The notes beneath the pieces were generated by a model that was given only the letters and a program-made list of their open reading frames with translations, ran no database searches and had not been told where the DNA came from. This document shows, one piece after another, positions 59,782-64,000 of a stretch of 64,000 nt of DNA (position 1 is the first letter of the stretch; the number at the start of each line of letters is the position of its first letter). The DNA is from Mayfieldus sp963740555. Lineage in GTDB: Bacteria; Actinomycetota; Thermoleophilia; Solirubrobacterales; 70-9. Both the position numbers and the translations under genes were made by a program. The stretch covers positions 62,001 to 126,000 of the forward strand of contig CAVUES010000007.1 in the NCBI GenBank assembly GCA_963740555.1, written 5' to 3'.

Positions 59782-61293
59782 ATGACCTACTACGTCACCA
59801 CGCCGATCTACTACGTCAACGGCGATCCGCATCTCGGGCATGCCTACTCGACGATGGCCGCCGACGTGCTGGCGCGCCACATGCGCCAGCGCGGCGAGGA
59901 CGTCTTCTTTCTCACCGGCACCGACGAGCACGGTGAGCCGATCGAGCTGGCTGCGGAGAAGGAAGGAATCACCCCGCAGGAGCTGGCCGACCGCAACGCG
60001 CCCAAGTTCGAGCAGATGGCGCAGCGAATCGAGGCCACCAACGACTTCTTCATCCGCACCTCCGACCCCCGCCACGAGGCCAAGGTCGCCGAGATCATGC
60101 AGCGCGTCCACGACAACGGCCATGTCTACGAGGGCACGTACGAGGGTTGGTACTGCCCGCGCGGCGGCGAGTTCTACACCGAGCGCGAGCTGGGGCCCGG
60201 CAACACCTGCCCGATCCACGAGATCCCGCTCGAGCGCGAGAAGGAGGAGAACTGGTTCTTCCGGCTCTCCTCGTTTCAGGAGCAGCTCGAGCGCCTCTAC
60301 GAGGAGCGCCCCGACTTCGTCGTCCCCGATTTCCGCCGCAACGAGGCGGTGTCGTTCATCAAGCAGGGATTGGAGGACGTGTCGCTGTCGCGCGCCCGAT
60401 TGAAATGGGGGATGGAGCTTCCCTGGGACCCGAGCCAGCGCATGTACGTCTGGTTCGACGCCCTGCTCAACTACGTCACAGCGCTGAGCTTCGCCCGCGA
60501 GGGCGAGGACCTGACCGATCGCTACTGGCCCGCCGACTACCACGTGCTGGCCAAGGACATCCTCAAGTTTCACGCCGTGATCTGGCCGGCCCTGCTGATG
60601 GCCGCCGGTTATGAGCCACCGAAGCGGATGGTGATCCACGGCTACCTGCTGATGGGGGAGCGCAAGATGTCGAAGTCGCTCGGCAACGTGCTCGATCCCG
60701 ACGTCGTGATCGATCGCTTCGGCGCCGATGCGCTGCGCTACTACTGCTTTCGCGAAGTCAGCTTCGGTCAGGACGGATCGGTCTCGGCGGCCGGCTTCGA
60801 GACCCGCTACGAGACCGAGCTCGCCAACGAGTACGGCAACCTCGCCAACCGCACGCTGGCGATGATCGACCGCTACCGCGATGGCGTCGTGCCCGCCGGC
60901 GACGTTGGTCCGCACCTCGCCGGGGATTTCGATGGGGTCGTCGAGCGAGTTCGCGACCTCCTCGACCATGCCGAGCTGAGCCGGGCACTGGAGGAGATCT
61001 GGAAGCTGGTGCGGCGCTTGAACCAGTACGTCGAGGAGTCGCGCCCCTGGGACCTTGCCAAGGAGGAGTCGCAGACGGCGGATCTCGATCGCGTTCTCTA
61101 CAACCTCGCGGAGGGCCTGCGGACGACGACGCTGCTGCTCTATCCCTATCTGCCCGACAGCGCCGGGCGGCTGCTCGACGCGCTCGGCGAGCCGGAACGG
61201 GTGCTCGCCGCCGCGGAGCTGGGTTCGCACTCCGGGGGCCAGCGGATCGAGAGGCTGCCTCCACTCTTTCCCAAGCTCGAGGACCCCGCCTGA
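59782..61293 (+). CDS. metG: Methionyl-tRNA synthetase
   Basis: A 503-residue class I synthetase. The HIGH motif is HLGHAYS (in YYVNGDPHLGHAYST), and the KMSKS loop is RKMSKSLGNV. The knuckle region YCPRGGEFYTERELGPGNTCPIH has lost one cysteine of the usual first CxxC, so zinc binding may be reduced or absent. No C-terminal dimerisation domain is present. The ATG at 59782 is chosen because the longer frame would be coded by repeat DNA. The repeat abuts the start and leaves no ribosome site. It heads the conserved metG-tatD-rsmA-ispE cluster. Confidence 0.96.
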   Translation: MTYYVTTPIYYVNGDPHLGHAYSTMAADVLARHMRQRGEDVFFLTGTDEHGEPIELAAEKEGITPQELADRNAPKFEQMAQRIEATNDFFIRTSDPRHEAKVAEIMQRVHDNGHVYEGTYEGWYCPRGGEFYTERELGPGNTCPIHEIPLEREKEENWFFRLSSFQEQLERLYEERPDFVVPDFRRNEAVSFIKQGLEDVSLSRARLKWGMELPWDPSQRMYVWFDALLNYVTALSFAREGEDLTDRYWPADYHVLAKDILKFHAVIWPALLMAAGYEPPKRMVIHGYLLMGERKMSKSLGNVLDPDVVIDRFGADALRYYCFREVSFGQDGSVSAAGFETRYETELANEYGNLANRTLAMIDRYRDGVVPAGDVGPHLAGDFDGVVERVRDLLDHAELSRALEEIWKLVRRLNQYVEESRPWDLAKEESQTADLDRVLYNLAEGLRTTTLLLYPYLPDSAGRLLDALGEPERVLAAAELGSHSGGQRIERLPPLFPKLEDPA

Positions 61294-61356
61294 CCGATCC
61301 GTCAGTTTCGGCTCCGGAACACGGTTATTGGCGCGGCCGGGTCGCAAAACCGGATA

Positions 61357-61387
61357 GCCTCCCGAAATCGGCTGCCCGAAGGGAGGC
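61357..61387 (+). promoter_or_regulatory. Possible ribosome-site-sequestering hairpin
   Basis: GCCTCCC (61357-61363) can pair with GGGAGGC (61381-61387), which contains the ribosome site of the next gene. A TAGCCT hexamer (61355-61360) could instead be the -10 element, in which case the left arm is not transcribed. Confidence 0.3.
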
Positions 61388-61390
61388 AAC

Positions 61391-61810
61391 TTGAAGAAAA
61401 TTGCGGCTACGGTCATCGCTGGCGTTCTGCTCGCCGCGGTTCCTGCGATCGCCAAGCAGACGAGCGACTCGGCTCCGGTGACCCACGGCTTTCTGACCAT
61501 CGGGGGACCGAAGCGGCTGGCGCCGCAGAAGAACCTTCGCGTGCCGATTAGCTGTGCCGTCGCCTGCAAGACGAAGGCGTTGACGACCTTGACCACGCCG
61601 AGCGACAAGATCGGGCCCGACAAGGCGCACGGGCATCTCGGCGCCGGCGTGTCACGGAAGCTCGTAGTGACGCTCAACGATGAGGCGAAGGGGGATATCG
61701 AGGCACACCCCAATTCGCGCCTGCGAGTAGTCGTGTCCGCGGTCAGCAACGACAGCGGCGAGCACGTACACGCCGTGAAGGTCTTCCAGTTCACGAGCGC
61801 CAAGCCCTAG
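61391..61810 (+). CDS. Secreted protein of unknown function
   Basis: A 139-residue protein starting TTG, with GGGAGG five bases upstream. Residues 1-22 are a signal peptide (KKIAATVIAGVLLAAVPAIA). The mature part is beta-rich, with a CAVACKTKAL cysteine pair and KLVVTLNDEAKGDIEAHPNSRLRVVVSAVSND. This pattern resembles small Ig-like or repeat modules common in exported actinobacterial proteins, but I do not recognise it. A 12-bp hairpin follows the gene. Confidence 0.75.
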   Translation: MKKIAATVIAGVLLAAVPAIAKQTSDSAPVTHGFLTIGGPKRLAPQKNLRVPISCAVACKTKALTTLTTPSDKIGPDKAHGHLGAGVSRKLVVTLNDEAKGDIEAHPNSRLRVVVSAVSNDSGEHVHAVKVFQFTSAKP

Positions 61811-61820
61811 CCGAGAGGCT

Positions 61821-61847
61821 CGGGACGCGGTCCTAGACTGCGTCCCG
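61821..61847 (+). terminator. Hairpin after the secreted-protein gene, overlapping a promoter
   Basis: CGGGACGC (61821-61828) pairs with GCGTCCCG (61840-61847), and GTC-CTA-GAC forms the tip. Its tip contains TAGACT (61834-61839), which lies seven bases before the GTG of a short upstream frame and may be the tatD promoter. Confidence 0.45.
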
Positions 61848-61906
61848 TGAGCGCGAGGCTCATCAAAAGAGCTTGGCCGCGGGTCGAGCGCGAACTCCGG
61901 TTGTGA
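61847..61906 (+). CDS. Possible leaderless 19-residue upstream ORF
   Basis: GTG at 61847 encodes MSARLIKRAWPRVERELRL and stops at TGA 61904-61906, overlapping the tatD ATG in TGATG. It resembles the short upstream frames before the amidase and the isocitrate dehydrogenase. Confidence 0.4.
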   Translation: MSARLIKRAWPRVERELRL

Positions 61907-62682
61907 TGGTCGACACGCACGCGCACCTGTCGATCTGCGAGCCGCCCGACGAGGAGCTGGTGGCGGCGGCGCGCGCGGCGGGGGTGCGCAGAATCCTCAC
62001 CGTGGGGCTTGACGAGACCTCCAACCGGCGGGCGATAGAGGCTGCCGAGGCGCACGAGGAGGTGTTCGCGAGCGTCGGGCGCCATCCGAACTCCGCCACC
62101 GGGTTCGATGACGACGCAGCGGCCGACATCGAGGCCCTCGCCGCCCACCCGCGCGTGCGGGCGATCGGCGAGACGGGGCTCGACTATTACCGAGATAGCG
62201 CCCCGCGCGACGAGCAGCGGCGTGCCTTCGAGGCGCAGATCGAGATCGCCGGCCGGCTCGAGCTGCCTTTGGTCGTCCACCTGCGCGATCTCGAGGACCG
62301 CGATCGAGACGACGGTGCCGTCACCGACGCCTTCTCCATGCTCGAAGGGCTGGCTGACGGGCTGGCGATCGTCCTGCATTGCTTCTCGGCGCCGTCGAGG
62401 GCCGCCGAAGCGGCCGAGCGAGGCTGGTACTGCTCGTTCGCCGGCAACGTCACCTATCCGAAGTCCGGGGCCCTGCGCGAGGCGGCGGCCGAGGTGCCCG
62501 ACGAGCTGCTGCTGGTCGAGACAGACGCCCCGTTCCTCGCCCCGCAGCCGCTGCGCGGCAAGCCCAACTCGCCGGCCAACGTGGTTGCCACCGCGCGGGT
62601 GGTCGCAGAGGCCAGGGAGGCGAGCTACGAGCAGCTCGATCGCGCGGTCGAGGCCAATGCCGCGCGGGCCTTCGGATGGTGA
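61906..62682 (+). CDS. tatD: TatD-family metal-dependent DNase
   Basis: A 258-residue TIM-barrel nuclease. The metal motifs are VDTHAHLSI at the start, GETGLDYYRDSAPRDEQRRAFEAQIEIAGRLELPLVVHLRD, VLHCFS, and VETDAPFLAPQPLRGKPNSPANV at the end. It acts as a 3'-5' exonuclease in DNA repair and turnover. The ATG at 61906 overlaps an upstream frame (TGATG). Its stop overlaps the rsmA start. metG-tatD-rsmA-ispE is a conserved order in actinobacteria. Confidence 0.95.
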   Translation: MVDTHAHLSICEPPDEELVAAARAAGVRRILTVGLDETSNRRAIEAAEAHEEVFASVGRHPNSATGFDDDAAADIEALAAHPRVRAIGETGLDYYRDSAPRDEQRRAFEAQIEIAGRLELPLVVHLRDLEDRDRDDGAVTDAFSMLEGLADGLAIVLHCFSAPSRAAEAAERGWYCSFAGNVTYPKSGALREAAAEVPDELLLVETDAPFLAPQPLRGKPNSPANVVATARVVAEAREASYEQLDRAVEANAARAFGW

Positions 62683-63476
62683 CCCCGGCCCGCTCGCGCC
62701 GCCAGCGGCGGCTCGGTCAGAACTTCCTCGCCGACCCCAACCTGCTGGAGGCGATCGTGCGCGAATCGGAGCTCGAGCCGGGCGACGTGGCGCTGGAGTT
62801 CGGGGCCGGTGGCGGGGCGCTCAGCGAGCGCCTCGCCGAGCGCGCCGCCCACCTGCACTCGGTCGAGGTCGATCGCCGGCTGGAGGAGGAGCTTGCGCCG
62901 CTGGGCGCCCGGCCCAACGTCACCCTGCATTGGGGCGACGCGATGAAGCTCGACCTGGCCGCGTTCGAGCCGGCGCCCGGAATCGTCGTCTCCAACCTTC
63001 CCTACTCGGTCGCGACGCCGCTGATCCTGCGCACGATCGAGGAGCTTCCGGGGGTCGACAGATGGACGGTGATGGTGCAGCTCGAGGTCGCCGAACGGCT
63101 GCGGGCGGCGCCCGGCGGCCGGGTCTACGGCGCGCCATCTGTCCTCGTTCAGCTCGCCGCCGAGGTCGAGCTGATGCGCCGGGTCCCGCCGGAGGTATTC
63201 GTGCCGCGGCCGCGGGTCGAATCGGCGGTCCTGCGCTTGCGGCGCACGGGCGCGGCGGCCCCGCGGGACCTGCGCCAGCTCGTCCGCGACGCGTTCGCCC
63301 ACCGGCGTAAGTCGCTGGCCCGCTCGCTGGAGCTGGCCCGGACCGGGCGTCTCGACGCGGTTCGCCAGGCGCTTCGCGAGCTGGACCTGCCCGAGGACGC
63401 CCGCGCAGAAACCCTCTCTCCTGAAGAGTTCGCCGCCCTCGCCTCGAAGCTCCCCCGGATGACGAATGACAAATGA
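62676..63476 (+). CDS. rsmA: 16S rRNA (adenine-1518/1519-N6)-dimethyltransferase
   Basis: RsmA (KsgA) dimethylates two adjacent adenines near the 3' end of 16S rRNA. The 266-residue protein has RRLGQNFLADPNLLEAIV, the SAM site VALEFGAGGGALSERLAE, the catalytic VVSNLPYSVATPLIL (NLPY), and the basic C-terminal domain with PRPRVESAVLRL. ATG at 62676 overlaps tatD by seven bases; GTG at 62679 is an alternative with a four-base overlap. The 3' end runs into short ATGAC repeats before ispE. Confidence 0.96.
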   Translation: MVTPARSRRQRRLGQNFLADPNLLEAIVRESELEPGDVALEFGAGGGALSERLAERAAHLHSVEVDRRLEEELAPLGARPNVTLHWGDAMKLDLAAFEPAPGIVVSNLPYSVATPLILRTIEELPGVDRWTVMVQLEVAERLRAAPGGRVYGAPSVLVQLAAEVELMRRVPPEVFVPRPRVESAVLRLRRTGAAAPRDLRQLVRDAFAHRRKSLARSLELARTGRLDAVRQALRELDLPEDARAETLSPEEFAALASKLPRMTNDK

Positions 63477-63500
63477 CGACCGACGAATGACGGGCGATCC

Positions 63501-64000
63501 GTGATCCTCGAAGCGCCCGCCAAGCTGAACCTCTGCCTCTATGTCGGCCCGCACCGCGACGGCGGCCTGCACGAGATTCGTTCGCTGTTCGAGCCGATCT
63601 CGCTCGCCGACCAGATCGAGGTCACCGAGGCGGCGGAAGATCGGGTCGTGTGTCCCGAGGTGGGGGGGGAGAACCTTGCCGCCACGGCGCTGGCGGCGCT
63701 TCGCGAGCACGGTTGGGACGGTCCCCCGGTTCGGGTGGAGATCTCGAAGCGAATCCCGGTGGCCGGCGGGCTGGGCGGAGGGAGCGCCGACGCCGCCGCC
63801 GTCCTGCGGCTCGCCGCCGGTGAGGTCGAGGGCATCGAGGAGGTGGCCGCCGAGCTGGGCGCAGACGTCCCGTCCCAGCTGCGGCCGGCCTTCTCGCTGA
63901 TCGGCGGTGCGGGGGAGCGGGTCGAGCCCCTTCCCGCCCCGGGCGAGCACGCGATCGTGCTGCTGCCGCAGCCGCAGGGCCTGTCGACAGCCGACGTGTA
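63501..64000 (+). CDS. ispE: 4-diphosphocytidyl-2-C-methyl-D-erythritol kinase (partial)
   Basis: IspE phosphorylates the MEP-pathway intermediate CDP-ME on the way to isoprenoids. GTG at 63501 starts VILEAPAKLNLCLYVG, the family N-terminus. The GHMP ATP-binding motif is PVAGGLGGGSADAAAVLR. The gene runs off the right edge after about 166 of the usual 280-300 codons. The 24 bases after rsmA contain a repeated CGAATGAC word. Confidence 0.95.
   Translation, partial: MILEAPAKLNLCLYVGPHRDGGLHEIRSLFEPISLADQIEVTEAAEDRVVCPEVGGENLAATALAALREHGWDGPPVRVEISKRIPVAGGLGGGSADAAAVLRLAAGEVEGIEEVAAELGADVPSQLRPAFSLIGGAGERVEPLPAPGEHAIVLLPQPQGLSTADV

Noticed and set aside
63461..63500. A minisatellite between rsmA and ispE
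   Set aside because: Only a few imperfect ATGAC words over 40 bases; too short and irregular to call a repeat array.

Overview
The window is 64 kb of high-GC, densely packed bacterial DNA. Several traits point to an actinobacterium, most likely a deep-branching class such as Thermoleophilia (inference; no rRNA gene is present to confirm it). These are extreme GC bias at third codon positions, many GTG and TTG starts, -10 elements of the TANNNT type placed 6 to 10 bases before start codons (leaderless transcripts), and an F420/deazaflavin-type oxidoreductase. I see no tRNA, rRNA, CRISPR array, prophage or transposase. Most genes are housekeeping or ordinary metabolism. The unusual material lies mainly in the intergenic DNA.

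Layout. 1-1,074: dnaX tail, ybaB, recR. 1,077-6,240: an NTF2-like protein, a degenerate GGDEF protein, a MerR-type regulator, and an MMPL exporter with its PadR regulator. 6,303-8,620: lysC and asd. 8,684-11,337: a secreted phosphoesterase and a cation/proton antiporter behind a riboswitch-like leader. 11,352-20,503: a complete but rearranged potassium-uptake locus (kinase half of KdpD, KdpE, small membrane protein, KdpF, KdpA, KdpC, KdpB, unknown, sensor half of KdpD, USP protein). 20,932-24,661: succinate dehydrogenase with a CCG-domain subunit, on the minus strand. 24,776-29,186: site-2 protease, M28 peptidase and an AidB-like dehydrogenase. 29,212-32,857: a cyclic-nucleotide-binding protein beside a giant class III cyclase. 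32,984-35,078: isocitrate and malate dehydrogenases. 35,190-41,000: glycosyltransferase, wHTH protein, D-hydroxyacid dehydrogenase, GDSL lipase, fatty-acid hydroxylase and an MBL hydrolase. 41,150-47,562: Hsp20, Lon, a GT-C glycosyltransferase, an MBL hydrolase and a TetR regulator. 47,666-53,661: a lysyl-oxidase-like protein, an amidase, a diiron R2-like/SCP2 fusion with a TetR regulator, and an acyl-CoA ligase. 53,665-64,000: glyS, fmdB, LCP ligase, glucokinase, rsmI, a RemA-like protein, an F420-type enzyme, and the metG-tatD-rsmA-ispE cluster.

How the parts work together. The kdp block holds every structural subunit plus a split two-component system, with four CTTGAT-like repeats in helical phase as the probable KdpE operator. 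sdhAB, the isocitrate dehydrogenase and mdh are TCA-cycle genes. The cyclase and the CNB protein form a likely cAMP module. glyS and the acyl-CoA ligase form a minus-strand operon; metG-tatD-rsmA-ispE is a conserved plus-strand cluster.

The most interesting signals are intergenic. (1) A nested, pseudoknot-capable structure at 46,811-46,920. (2) A REP-like family of short palindromes at five loci, abutting stop and start codons. (3) A second family, a long hairpin with a conserved loop and compensatory stem changes, between two convergent gene pairs. (4) Two hairpins with related loops that bracket rsmI. (5) A riboswitch-like leader before the antiporter. (6) Short leaderless upstream ORFs whose stops overlap the starts of the main genes.
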